A stretch of DNA of 13,406 nucleotides from Hyphomicrobiales bacterium (GTDB taxonomy: Bacteria; Pseudomonadota; Alphaproteobacteria; Rhizobiales; Devosiaceae): contig JAQGKB010000233.1 of NCBI GenBank assembly GCA_028290345.1, positions 1 through 13,406 of the forward strand. The letters are read 5' to 3'. This document shows, piece after piece, positions 1 through 7,254 of the stretch (positions are counted from its first letter, which is position 1; each line of letters begins with the position of its first letter). The position numbers and the translations under genes were made by a program. The notes beneath the pieces are model-generated. The model was given only the letters and a program-made list of their open reading frames with translations, was not told the origin of the DNA and searched no databases.

Positions 1-1048
1 CGTATTCGCCAACGGCGAGCCGTGCGCGGCTCGCTTCGCGCGCGGCAAAGTAAGTGCGTTCCTCATCGCCGGCGACGCCCGCGAAGAACCGCGCCAGCGC
101 CGGGGCGAGAAACGCCGCCACTGGCCCCAACCCCGCCACCAGCAGAGCCTTGCCGCCTTTCGCCGACCCTACGATCGGAGCGCCGTCGAATGGGCGCAAG
201 CTGGAAAACTGCGTCTGCCCGGCGAGCCGCAACGGGCCATATCCGGCAAGACACGCGCCGATGCGGGGCAGGGCCTCTTCCTGCGGTGCGGCGGCGATTG
301 CGACAAGCCCATGGTTCGCGCGCTGGCTGAGCACCACGCCCCGATCGGTGTAGATCATCACCGGCGCGGGCAGGGGCCGGCTGGGCTCGGTCAATACCGC
401 CGTCATCGGCTGCAGCTGAAACAGCCTCTCGCGCGTTTCTGGATCGAAATGCTCCAATATGGCGGCGTCGTCGGCAAGCACGCACTGCGTTGCCTCGATG
501 CTCTGCCCCTTCGCCTCGATCTTGACGCCGCCATTGCGCATGAGCCTGATTTTGGCCTCGTGCGCGGCGAGGCGCCCGACCTCGGCCCGTTCCAGCCACG
601 CACGGAGCGCACGCTCGAGCTCACCGCGCACGATCGTCACCGCATCGCGCAGGTGGTAGGCTACCGCGCCGCCCGGGATCTGCTGCTCGGGCAAGCGCTC
701 GACCGCAAAGCCGAATCCCATCGCCACATAGCGCATGTGCCCCAGCGCTTCGATGCCCGCCGGGGTTTCGCCGACGAAGATCGGGTCGAGCCGCGCAAAA
801 CTGTGGCGGCCACCGATGCGGGCCAGGAGCTTCAGGGTCTCCGGCGTCGTCCGCTTCAGCAGGGCCCAAGTTTCGGGGCGCGTCGCCGGGGTCATCGACA
901 GATCGATGCCACGCGCCAGCCGGAACGCCGAATTGGGCGAGCCGATCAGGCAGACCCGCCGCTTGTGGGTAACCGACAGCAGGCCGGCGAGCAGCCCCGC
1001 CAACGGGGTATCGCCAATGATCGCAAAATCGTAGGAAGCCTGCGTCAT
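1..1048 (-). CDS. FAD-dependent oxidoreductase-like protein (partial, C-terminus outside window)
   Basis: Hand translation of the complementary strand from the ATG at 1048 gives 349 uninterrupted codons to the window edge. The C-terminal visible part resembles the FAD-binding end of DAO/UbiH-type flavoproteins: RPFDGAPIVG at residues 285-294, then a hydrophobic Gly/Ala-rich helix region LLVAGLGPVAAFLAPALA at 302-319. The start has the expected beta-strand (residues 7-12, DFAIIG), but the dinucleotide motif is degenerate. Where GxGxxG is expected it reads G12-D-T-P-L-A17, and the second strand ends RVCLIG rather than in an acidic residue. No signal peptide or membrane segment is visible. It diverges from ccmI and is not part of the ccm operon. 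Substrate is unknown; the family call rests mainly on the C-terminal motif. A ribosome site before the ATG is weak. Confidence 0.65.
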   Translation of the reverse strand, partial: MTQASYDFAIIGDTPLAGLLAGLLSVTHKRRVCLIGSPNSAFRLARGIDLSMTPATRPETWALLKRTTPETLKLLARIGGRHSFARLDPIFVGETPAGIEALGHMRYVAMGFGFAVERLPEQQIPGGAVAYHLRDAVTIVRGELERALRAWLERAEVGRLAAHEAKIRLMRNGGVKIEAKGQSIEATQCVLADDAAILEHFDPETRERLFQLQPMTAVLTEPSRPLPAPVMIYTDRGVVLSQRANHGLVAIAAAPQEEALPRIGACLAGYGPLRLAGQTQFSSLRPFDGAPIVGSAKGGKALLVAGLGPVAAFLAPALARFFAGVAGDEERTYFAAREASRARLAVGEY

Positions 1049-1095
1049 CTGAGATCCGGAACGGATTAAGGGTGAGGCACTGCGGCAATGAGCGC

Positions 1096-1115
1096 TGAAC
1101 ACATGCAAGTGTTCA
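1096..1115. promoter_or_regulatory. Candidate operator: perfect 7-6-7 dyad between divergent genes
   Basis: The sequence TGAACAC-ATGCAA-GTGTTCA has perfect 7-base inverted arms around a 6-base spacer. It lies between the divergent starts, 47 bases from the oxidoreductase start (1048) and 71 bases before the ccmI start (1187). A second, overlapping dyad with one mismatch occupies 1103-1122 (ATGCAAGTG-TT-CACGTGCAT). Size and position fit a dimeric repressor or activator site. No regulator gene is visible in the window, so the cognate protein is unknown. A TATAGA at 1141-1146 could be a -10 element for ccmI, but no good -35 accompanies it. Confidence 0.45.
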
Positions 1116-1186
1116 CGTGCATTTTCTGACAGATTCGTCTTATAGAAGCGCTGCCCTTTTTATCACCGCCCCAACGCCCCGAGCTC

Positions 1187-2302
1187 ATGGTTTTCTGGTT
1201 CCTCGCCTTCGCCGTCACCGCCATCGTCTGCGCCGCCCTTTATTACGCGGTGGCGGGCCGGGCGGTCAAACTCGCTGCCGCCGGCGAGGATGCAACGACC
1301 GCGCACTATCGCCTGCAACTGCAGGAAATCAATACGGATATTGCTTCGGGCCGGCTGCCGGAAGCCGAAGGGCTCGCCGCCAAGGCCGAGATGGCGCGTG
1401 AGTGGCTGCGCCAGAAGGGCGAGGGCCATGCCGCGCCCGAGGCAGAGGCGACCCCCGCAACCGGACAGCGCGACCAGGCCGTCGTCTTCGCATCGATTGG
1501 CGTCGTCGCCCTGCTGGCCTTCGGGACGTACTATTTTCTCGGCACGCCGCAACTGCCCAACCAGCCACTGGCCGGCCGCGCCGATGTGATTGCCGCCAAT
1601 AATCTCGATGCCGCTGTCAAGAAGATCGAAGCGCAACTGGTCGCGACCCCCGATGACGTGCGGGGCTGGGCGGTGCTGGCGCCCATCTATATGCGCGAGC
1701 AGCGCTTCGCCGATGCCGAGCGCGCCTTCCGCCGCATCCTCGTGCTGTCCAAGCCGACGGCCGACAACCAGACCGATCTCGCCGAAGCGCTGATGATGCA
1801 GCAGAGCGGCGACGCCACCGGCGAGGCGCTGACCCTACTCAAGGCGGCCGCCGCGCTCGATCCGGCCCATGTCCGCTCGCGCTTCTACCTCGCGGGTGAA
1901 GCCACCCGCACCGGCGATTTCGCCACCGCCACGGGTCTGTGGAAGCAGGTGCTGGCCTCGGCCAGGGGCGATGAGCCCTGGGTACCCACGGCAAGGAACG
2001 GGCTGGCCGTGGCCGAAGCCCGGGCGAGCGGAAAGCCGGCCGCCGACGCCGCCGCCGCTGCGGCTTCAACTAATGATCCTAATCAGTCCGCCATGATCAA
2101 GGGCATGGTAGACGGTCTCTCGGCGCGGCTCGAATCGCAGGGCGGCACGCTTGACGAGTGGACGCGGCTGGTGCGCTCGCGCCTGGTCTTGGGCGATGCA
2201 GCGGCGGCGCAGAAGGCCTATGATGCGGCCAAGCTCGCCTATCCGGATGCATCGGCCCGCGCCGACCTCGACGCGTTGGCGACGAGCAAGGGGTTGAAGT
2301 AA
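1187..2302 (+). CDS. ccmI: Cytochrome c maturation protein CcmI (CycH)
   Basis: CcmI is an inner-membrane protein that holds the apocytochrome c C-terminus and delivers it to the CcmF/CcmH haem ligase in System I maturation. The 371-residue product has the family architecture. Membrane helix 1 is at about residues 2-21, right at the start, followed by a cytoplasmic loop with the typical pattern EINTDIASGRLPEAE (47-61). Membrane helix 2 is at about 98-118, then a periplasmic region with TPR-like helices at about 137-275, an Ala-rich linker (about 280-297), and a C-terminal helical repeat region containing the DEWTRLVRSRLVLGDAAAA pattern (323-341). The MVFW start is characteristic. The ribosome site is weak. 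It is the first gene of ccmIEFH; ccmE starts two bases after its stop. Confidence 0.93.
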   Translation: MVFWFLAFAVTAIVCAALYYAVAGRAVKLAAAGEDATTAHYRLQLQEINTDIASGRLPEAEGLAAKAEMAREWLRQKGEGHAAPEAEATPATGQRDQAVVFASIGVVALLAFGTYYFLGTPQLPNQPLAGRADVIAANNLDAAVKKIEAQLVATPDDVRGWAVLAPIYMREQRFADAERAFRRILVLSKPTADNQTDLAEALMMQQSGDATGEALTLLKAAAALDPAHVRSRFYLAGEATRTGDFATATGLWKQVLASARGDEPWVPTARNGLAVAEARASGKPAADAAAAAASTNDPNQSAMIKGMVDGLSARLESQGGTLDEWTRLVRSRLVLGDAAAAQKAYDAAKLAYPDASARADLDALATSKGLK

Positions 2303-2304
2303 GA

Positions 2305-2763
2305 ATGGCGATGACGCGCAAACAGAAACGTCTTGGGGTGATTGCCGGGCTCGGCGCAGTGCTGGCCCTGGCGGTCGGATTGATCCTGTTCGCGCTGCGC
2401 GACCAGATCGTCTTCTTCTATAGCCCCAGCGACGTCCACGCCCATCAAGTTGCCGCCGGGCACCCGATCCGCCTCGGCGGGTTGGTCAAGGCCGGGTCCT
2501 GGATCAAGACCGGGCAGAACAACAGCTTTACCGTGACCGACGGAACCGCCGAGATTTCCGCCCATTTCAACGGCATACTGCCCGACCTGTTCCGCGAGGG
2601 GCAGGGGGTGGTGGCCGAGGGTGCCATGGCGCCTGACGGCAGCTTTGTCGCATCGAACGTCCTCGCCAAGCACGACGAGAACTACATACCCAAGGAAGTG
2701 GTGGACGAGTTGAAGAAGCGCGGTGAGTGGAAGCCTCAACAGCAAGCCGCAGGGGCGATGTGA
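2305..2763 (+). CDS. ccmE: Cytochrome c maturation haem chaperone CcmE (CycJ)
   Basis: CcmE takes haem from CcmC, holds it covalently in the periplasm and hands it to CcmF. The 152-residue product has the usual length: a short basic N-terminus, one membrane anchor at about residues 11-31, then an OB-fold beta-barrel domain. The haem-attachment motif HDENY is intact at residues 123-127, with His123 and Tyr127 matching the E. coli pair His130/Tyr134. The flexible charged C-terminal tail after it is also typical. The ATG at 2305 lies 2 bases after the ccmI stop; an AAGGGG inside the ccmI end serves as ribosome site, and an in-frame ATG at 2311 is an alternative start. The stop TGA shares one base with the ccmF start (TGATG), implying translational coupling. 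Confidence 0.96.
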   Translation: MAMTRKQKRLGVIAGLGAVLALAVGLILFALRDQIVFFYSPSDVHAHQVAAGHPIRLGGLVKAGSWIKTGQNNSFTVTDGTAEISAHFNGILPDLFREGQGVVAEGAMAPDGSFVASNVLAKHDENYIPKEVVDELKKRGEWKPQQQAAGAM

Positions 2764-4742
2764 TGTCGATCGAACTCGGCCATTTTGCCCTGATCCTGGC
2801 GTTTGCCCTCGCCTGCGTTTCGACAGTGGTGGGCTATGCCTTCTGGCGCGGCGCCGGCCGGACCACGCAATTCGTGCAGCAGGCCGCAGTGATGCAGTTC
2901 CTGCTGATCGCCGCTGCCTTTGCCGCCCTGGTGTACGCGTTCGTCACGTCGGATTTCTCGCTGAAACTGGCCTACGATAATTCGCATTCGCTGCAGCCGC
3001 TGATCTACAAGATTACCGGCGTGTGGGGGAACCATGAGGGGTCGGTCCTGCTCTGGATCCTGATCCTCGTGGGGTTCGGCGCCGCCGTCGCCATGTTCGG
3101 CCGCAACCTGCCCAAGGAATTGCTGACGCTGGTTCTGGCCACGCAGAGCCTCCTTGTCGCCGCATTCTCCGGTTTTGCGCTCTTTACCTCGAACGCCTTC
3201 CTGCGGCTCGATCCGCCGCCGATGGAGGGGCATGATCTCAACCCGATCCTGCAGGACATCGGCCTCGCCATCCATCCGCCGCTGCTCTACACGGGCTATG
3301 TCGGTTTCTCGATCTGTTTTTCGTTCGCCATTGCCGCGTTGATTTCTGGCCGCATCGATGCCGCCTGGGCCCGCTGGGTGCGGCCGTGGACGCTGCTCTC
3401 CTGGTGCTTCCTGACGCTGGGCATCGCCATGGGCTCTTACTGGGCCTACTACGAACTTGGCTGGGGCGGCTGGTGGTTTTGGGACCCGGTGGAGAACGCC
3501 AGCTTCATGCCCTGGCTGGCCGGTACCGCGCTGCTGCACTCGGCGCTGGTGATGGAAAAGCGCAATGCGCTGAAGATCTGGACGATCTTTCTCTCCATCA
3601 TCACCTTCTCGCTGAGCCTGCTCGGCACCTTCCTGGTACGTTCGGGCGTATTGACGTCGGTGCACACCTTCGCCAGCGATCCCACGCGCGGCATGGTGAT
3701 CCTGGCGCTGCTCGCCGCCTTCATCGGCGGAGCCTTCATCCTCTTCGCCCTGCGGGCCTCCTCGTTGCGCACCGGTGGGCTCTTCGCGCCAATCAGCCGG
3801 GAAGGGGCGCTGATCCTCAACAATCTCTTCCTTGCCACCGGGCTCGCCGCGGTGCTGATCGGCACGCTCTACCCGCTGTTGCTCGATGCCATCGCAGGCA
3901 AGACCATTTCTGTCGGAGCGCCGTTCTTCAATCTCACCTTCGGTACGCTGATGGCGCCGCTGCTGGTGCTGATCCCCTTCGGTCCGTTCCTCGCCTGGAA
4001 GCGTGGCGATCTGGTCGCAGTGGTGCAGCGTCTTGGTGGCGCCGTCGCGGTGACGTTGCTGGTGACCCTGGTGGTCTTCATCCTCAGCGGCGCACAGTTT
4101 TCGCTCGCCCCGCTCGGCTTGCTGCTCGGCTTCTGGGTCGGCTTCGGCGCCATTGCGGAATTGGTGGACCGCATCAAGCTCGGCCGCATTGCCCCGCTCG
4201 AGAGCTGGAACCGGCTCAAAGGCTTGCCGCGCACCGCGTTCTCGACCGCGCTCGCCCATTTTGGGATGGGTTTCACCGTCATCGGCATCGTTGCGACCTC
4301 CGCTTGGCAGGGCGAACTGATCACCACCATGGCGCCCGGCCAGACGGCGCAGCTTTCCGGCTATTCAGTCGTCTTCAACGGTACGACGGACGCGGGCGGG
4401 CCGAACTATGATGCGCAGCGCGCCAGCTTCACCATCACCGATCCGCATGGCGGCGTGCGCCAGTCAGCGGCCGAACGGCGCACGTTTACCGCCAGCCGGC
4501 AGCAAACCACCGAGGCGGATATCCAGACCTACGGCCTGTCGCAGCTTTACCTGCAACTGGGCGAAGCGGGGGACGGCAACACCAGCGTCGTCCGCCTTTG
4601 GTACAAGCCTTTCGTGACCATGATCTGGCTTGGCGCAGTGATCATGGCCCTTGGCGGTTTCCTCTCGCTCAGCGATCGGCGCCTGCGCGTCGGCGCCCCC
4701 AAGCGCAAGGCCCGCCAGCCCATGGCGGAGCCGGCCGAATGA
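2763..4742 (+). CDS. ccmF: Haem lyase subunit CcmF (CycK)
   Basis: CcmF is the polytopic inner-membrane core of the System I haem ligase; it accepts haem from CcmE and attaches it to apocytochrome c. I start it at the ATG overlapping the ccmE stop (product MSIELGHF..., 659 residues) rather than at an in-frame ATG at 2727, because this gives the TGATG coupling, an AGGGG ribosome site and the family's usual N-terminus. The tryptophan-rich WWD motif, WGGWWFWDP, lies at about residues 234-242. The haem-ligand histidines known from E. coli CcmF have counterparts: His171 (IHPPLLY), His259, His301 (SVHTFA) and His499. VWGNHEGS near residue 87 is another family signature. Many membrane helices are obvious throughout. 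The gene is intact and overlaps ccmH by 4 bases. Confidence 0.97.
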   Translation: MSIELGHFALILAFALACVSTVVGYAFWRGAGRTTQFVQQAAVMQFLLIAAAFAALVYAFVTSDFSLKLAYDNSHSLQPLIYKITGVWGNHEGSVLLWILILVGFGAAVAMFGRNLPKELLTLVLATQSLLVAAFSGFALFTSNAFLRLDPPPMEGHDLNPILQDIGLAIHPPLLYTGYVGFSICFSFAIAALISGRIDAAWARWVRPWTLLSWCFLTLGIAMGSYWAYYELGWGGWWFWDPVENASFMPWLAGTALLHSALVMEKRNALKIWTIFLSIITFSLSLLGTFLVRSGVLTSVHTFASDPTRGMVILALLAAFIGGAFILFALRASSLRTGGLFAPISREGALILNNLFLATGLAAVLIGTLYPLLLDAIAGKTISVGAPFFNLTFGTLMAPLLVLIPFGPFLAWKRGDLVAVVQRLGGAVAVTLLVTLVVFILSGAQFSLAPLGLLLGFWVGFGAIAELVDRIKLGRIAPLESWNRLKGLPRTAFSTALAHFGMGFTVIGIVATSAWQGELITTMAPGQTAQLSGYSVVFNGTTDAGGPNYDAQRASFTITDPHGGVRQSAAERRTFTASRQQTTEADIQTYGLSQLYLQLGEAGDGNTSVVRLWYKPFVTMIWLGAVIMALGGFLSLSDRRLRVGAPKRKARQPMAEPAE

Positions 4743-5209
4743 GGTTCGGCCTCGCAATCGTCGTGGCGGCGCTGCTGAGCCTGATGCCGGTTGCGGCCTA
4801 CGCCGTCAATCCGAACGAGATGCTGGCCGATCCGGCGCTGGAATCGCGCGCCAAGGATATCTCGCAGGGGCTGCGGTGCCTCGTCTGCCAGAACGAGTCG
4901 ATCGAAGAGAGCGATGCCGACCTCGCCCATGATCTGCGCGTGCTGGTGCGCGACCGGGTCAAGGCGGGCGATACCAATCAGCAGGCGACGCAATATATCG
5001 TCGACCGCTACGGCGAGTTCGTGTTGCTGAAGCCGGTGATGGCGCTGCACACTATCCTGCTCTGGTTCGCCGCGCCGGGAGTCCTGCTCATCGGCCTCGT
5101 GGTAGTGATCCTCGCCGCCCGCAAGCGCCGCGCCGCGCTGCCCCCGACGCTCACGCCGGAAGAAGCGGCCGCGCTCGCCTCGCTCGAAGAGAGCGGGGTG
5201 CAAAAATAG
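4739..5209 (+). CDS. ccmH: Cytochrome c maturation thiol-reductase-like CcmH (CycL)
   Basis: CcmH acts with CcmG to keep the CXXCH cysteines of apocytochrome c reduced and is part of the haem ligation complex. The ATG at 4739 overlaps the ccmF stop (ATGA), and the product is 156 residues. It has a signal peptide of about 22 residues ending AYA, the redox motif RCLVCQN at 46-52 (Cys47, Cys50), a helical domain, one membrane helix at about 104-126 and a short cytoplasmic tail. This is the short form of CcmH; the TPR part fused to CcmH in E. coli is here the separate CcmI. It is the last gene of the operon, followed by 427 non-coding bases. No ccmG is adjacent. Confidence 0.95.
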   Translation: MRFGLAIVVAALLSLMPVAAYAVNPNEMLADPALESRAKDISQGLRCLVCQNESIEESDADLAHDLRVLVRDRVKAGDTNQQATQYIVDRYGEFVLLKPVMALHTILLWFAAPGVLLIGLVVVILAARKRRAALPPTLTPEEAAALASLEESGVQK

Positions 5210-5354
5210 ACGCTCTGAGCCCCCGATTCTTGCCGTCCCCGGTGCCGTTCTAGGGGCCATTCGGCGTCGCTTGGCCGCGCAGTGAGTCGCGACGGCAATT
5301 GTGCATTGTTGTAACCTTGCGAAATTGCCTCGCGTTCATTACGGCGCGCCCCAT

Positions 5355-5395
5355 CGACGCGGGAGCCACCCCGAAATGCTACCCTCGGGGCGTCG
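5355..5395. other. Nested inverted repeat / possible RNA hairpin
   Basis: Outer arms CGACGC (5355-5360) and GCGTCG (5390-5395) are exactly complementary. Inside them, CCCGA (5370-5374) pairs with TCGGG (5385-5389), leaving a 9-base one-sided bulge and a 10-base loop. No T-run follows on either strand, so it is not a classical terminator. It could belong to a small RNA or a long degP leader; the function is unknown. Confidence 0.35.
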
Positions 5396-5539
5396 CCAAC
5401 CACTGAAGTTCTGGGCCTCTCCTGCGATTCCAGGCACTTAGGCGAAAGGCCGTCGTTCGGTCCTGTCAAAACCCGCCCATTAACCGGCGCTGCCACAGTT
5501 CAGAAATGCCTGGAAATAATTCTCCGCCCGGTCCCAGCC

Positions 5540-5559
5540 TTACCAAACTGTAATATTGG
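5540..5559. promoter_or_regulatory. Candidate regulator-binding dyads upstream of degP
   Basis: TTAC-CAAACT-GTAA (5540-5553) is a perfect 4-6-4 dyad, interleaved with CCAA...TTGG (5543-5559), about 80-100 bases before the degP start. Position and size would fit a response-regulator site in the degP promoter. The arms are short, so chance is a real possibility. Confidence 0.25.
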
Positions 5560-5620
5560 CGTCACGTCACGGAAAGGCGGCGGCCTCCATAAAGCATGCC
5601 TACTCTGTTGAGAGCCGTTT

Positions 5621-5627
5621 GAAGGAG
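5621..5627 (+). promoter_or_regulatory. Ribosome binding site of degP
   Basis: GAAGGAG lies 9 bases before the ATG at 5637. It is the best ribosome site in the window. It decides the degP start over the in-frame candidate at 5556, which would prefix the signal peptide with 27 unsuitable residues. Confidence 0.8.
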
Positions 5628-5636
5628 AACAAACTA

Positions 5637-7175
5637 ATGCGCTCGACTTTTCTATCGCGTACGCGCCGTTGGATCGGTGCTTCTGCCCTCGCCGTCATCA
5701 TCGGCGTGGGAGGTTTTTCGGCCTTGGTTGGCACTACACAGCAGGCCAGTGCCCAGGTCCAGAATGCCGCCGAAATCAAGGTTCCATCGGTAGCGGCTCC
5801 GTCCGCCGGATTCGCCGATCTGGTCGATGCCGTCAAGCCCGCAGTTGTTTCTATTCTTGTCGAGGCGCACAGCCAGGACACTGGCACCAGCATGGATCAG
5901 GGCGGCAACGGCCAGTACAACTTCCAGTTCCCCGATCTTCCTGACGACCATCCGCTGAAGAAGTTCTTCGATCAGTTCGGCAAGCAGCAGCAGCAACAGG
6001 GCAAGCCCCAGCCGCCCCAGATGCACAAGTACCAGGCCGCCGGCTCGGGCTTTGCCATCTCGGCTGATGGCTATTTCATCACCAACAACCACGTCGTCCA
6101 GGATGCGGACAAGATCACCGTGGTGTTCGACAACGGCCAGCAGAAGACTGCAAAGGTCATCGGTACCGATGATCGCACCGACCTTGCTGTGATCAAGGTT
6201 GATGGACTTACCGACCAGCCCTTCGTCAAGCTCGCCGCCTCCGACGTTCGCGTCGGCGACTGGGTGATGGCAGTCGGCAATCCGTTCGGGCTCGGCGGCA
6301 CTGTGACCGTCGGCGTCGTCTCGGCCAAGGGCCGTGACATCGGCGGCTCGTCCTACGGCGACTTCTTGCAGATCGACGCTGCCGTAAACAGCGGCAACTC
6401 GGGTGGCCCGACCTTCAACACCAAGGGTGAAGTCGTCGGCGTCAACACCGCGATCTTCTCGCCAAACGGCGGCAATGTCGGTATCGCGTTCGCCATTCCT
6501 GCGGCGACCGTCAAGCAGATCACCGACTCGCTGATCAAGAACGGCAGCGTGACCCGCGGCTTCCTCGGCGTGTCCATCCAGGACGTGACCCAGGATATCG
6601 CTGATAGCGTTGGCCTCAAGACCACCCATGGTGCGCTTGTGACCGAACCGACGAAGGGCTCCCCGGCTGACAAGGCCGGCGTCAAGTCGGGCGATATCAT
6701 CACCGCGGTCGATGGCAAGGCAATCGACAATGCCCTCGCCCTGTCGCGTGAGATCGCCGGCAAGAACCCGGGCAGCAAGGTTGAGCTGACTGTCTGGCGC
6801 AATAACGCCGAGCAGAAGTTCACGGTTACCCTCGATACGCTCGACCAGAAGAGCGCCCAGGCTACGCCCCAGCCGACCCAGCCCGACCAGCCGGCTGCAC
6901 CGGTACCCTCCAGCGTCGGCATCACCCTGGTGCCGAACTCGGATGGCGGCGGCTTGCTGATCCAGGACGTCGATCCGAACAGCGTTGCCGCTAGCAAGGG
7001 TTTTGCCGTAGGCGACGGCATCGTCGAAGTTGACAACAAGGCGGTCAAAACGCCCGCGGAGTTCGAAGCAGCCATCAAGGCTGTCAAGGATAGCGGCCGC
7101 ACGACAGCGTTGATCAAGGCCAACCGCAGCGGCGCGGTGCGCTTCATCGGTCTGCCCCTGACCGACGTCAAGTAA
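5637..7175 (+). CDS. degP: Periplasmic serine protease DegP/HtrA (Do family)
   Basis: HtrA-family protease/chaperone that degrades or refolds misfolded envelope proteins. The 512-residue product starts with a signal peptide: basic RTRRW near residues 9-12, hydrophobic core 14-32, and a likely cut after Ala39 in ASA|Q. The trypsin-like domain follows with an intact catalytic triad: His152 (ITNNHVV), Asp182 (DRTDLAVIKV) and Ser255 (NSGNSGGP). Two PDZ domains lie at about 305-400 and 425-505, joined by a Gln/Pro-rich linker at 402-424. The LA-loop region (about 80-132) is Gln-rich, with a five-Gln run near 117-121. Length and order are typical for alphaproteobacterial Do proteases. It has its own leader region and ribosome site, and a strong hairpin follows the stop. 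The two-component genes downstream suggest an envelope-stress locus. MucD/DegQ-type naming is equally possible. Confidence 0.94.
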   Translation: MRSTFLSRTRRWIGASALAVIIGVGGFSALVGTTQQASAQVQNAAEIKVPSVAAPSAGFADLVDAVKPAVVSILVEAHSQDTGTSMDQGGNGQYNFQFPDLPDDHPLKKFFDQFGKQQQQQGKPQPPQMHKYQAAGSGFAISADGYFITNNHVVQDADKITVVFDNGQQKTAKVIGTDDRTDLAVIKVDGLTDQPFVKLAASDVRVGDWVMAVGNPFGLGGTVTVGVVSAKGRDIGGSSYGDFLQIDAAVNSGNSGGPTFNTKGEVVGVNTAIFSPNGGNVGIAFAIPAATVKQITDSLIKNGSVTRGFLGVSIQDVTQDIADSVGLKTTHGALVTEPTKGSPADKAGVKSGDIITAVDGKAIDNALALSREIAGKNPGSKVELTVWRNNAEQKFTVTLDTLDQKSAQATPQPTQPDQPAAPVPSSVGITLVPNSDGGGLLIQDVDPNSVAASKGFAVGDGIVEVDNKAVKTPAEFEAAIKAVKDSGRTTALIKANRSGAVRFIGLPLTDVK

Positions 7176-7184
7176 GCCTAATTT

Positions 7185-7212
7185 GAACCCCGGAGCACCC
7201 GCTCCGGGGTTC
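7185..7212. terminator. Strong hairpin after degP (terminator or attenuator)
   Basis: GAACCCCGGAGC (7185-7196) pairs perfectly with GCTCCGGGGTTC (7201-7212) around a 4-base loop ACCC, a 12-bp GC-rich stem 9 bases after the degP stop. No T-run follows directly; the nearest is TTTTT at 7231-7235. It is therefore not a textbook rho-independent terminator, but it may lower read-through into the response regulator or protect the degP 3' end. Confidence 0.55.
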
Positions 7213-7254
7213 AGCATATTGCATCGACGATTTTTCCTGCTTAGGTTTGTAGCC

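Larger units (their letters stand above)
5210..5636. other. 427-base non-coding stretch between ccmH and degP
   Basis: No convincing coding frame is seen on either strand; a minus-strand open frame across 5008-5496 is mostly a mirror of ccmH and has no recognisable protein character. No clear rho-independent terminator for the ccm operon is present. The stretch contains a nested hairpin (5355-5395), a short dyad TTAC-N6-GTAA (5540-5553) overlapped by CCAA...TTGG (5543-5559), and a GTCACGTCAC direct repeat (5561-5570). The degP promoter and its control sites should lie here, but no confident -35/-10 pair stands out. Confidence 0.6.

Noticed and set aside
2736..4259. Very long open frame (507 codons) on the minus strand opposite ccmF
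   Set aside because: Its text is dominated by Arg, Glu, Gln and Gly, as expected for the mirror frame of a GC-rich membrane-protein gene. It lies wholly against ccmF, whose identity is certain.
5008..5496. Minus-strand frame of 162 codons reaching into the ccmH-degP gap
   Set aside because: Nearly half of it mirrors ccmH, the rest has no domain-like pattern, and no ribosome site precedes its start.
5490..5496. ATTAACC resembling a CtrA half-site
   Set aside because: No second TTAA half-site at the required spacing is present.
5556..5636. Upstream in-frame start for degP adding 27 residues
   Set aside because: It would bury the signal peptide behind a charged extension. The ATG at 5637 has a strong GAAGGAG at proper spacing.
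5210..5636. Three GANTC (CcrM methylation) sites near 5224, 5284 and 5424
   Set aside because: About one or two are expected by chance in this length, and they are not clustered at a promoter.
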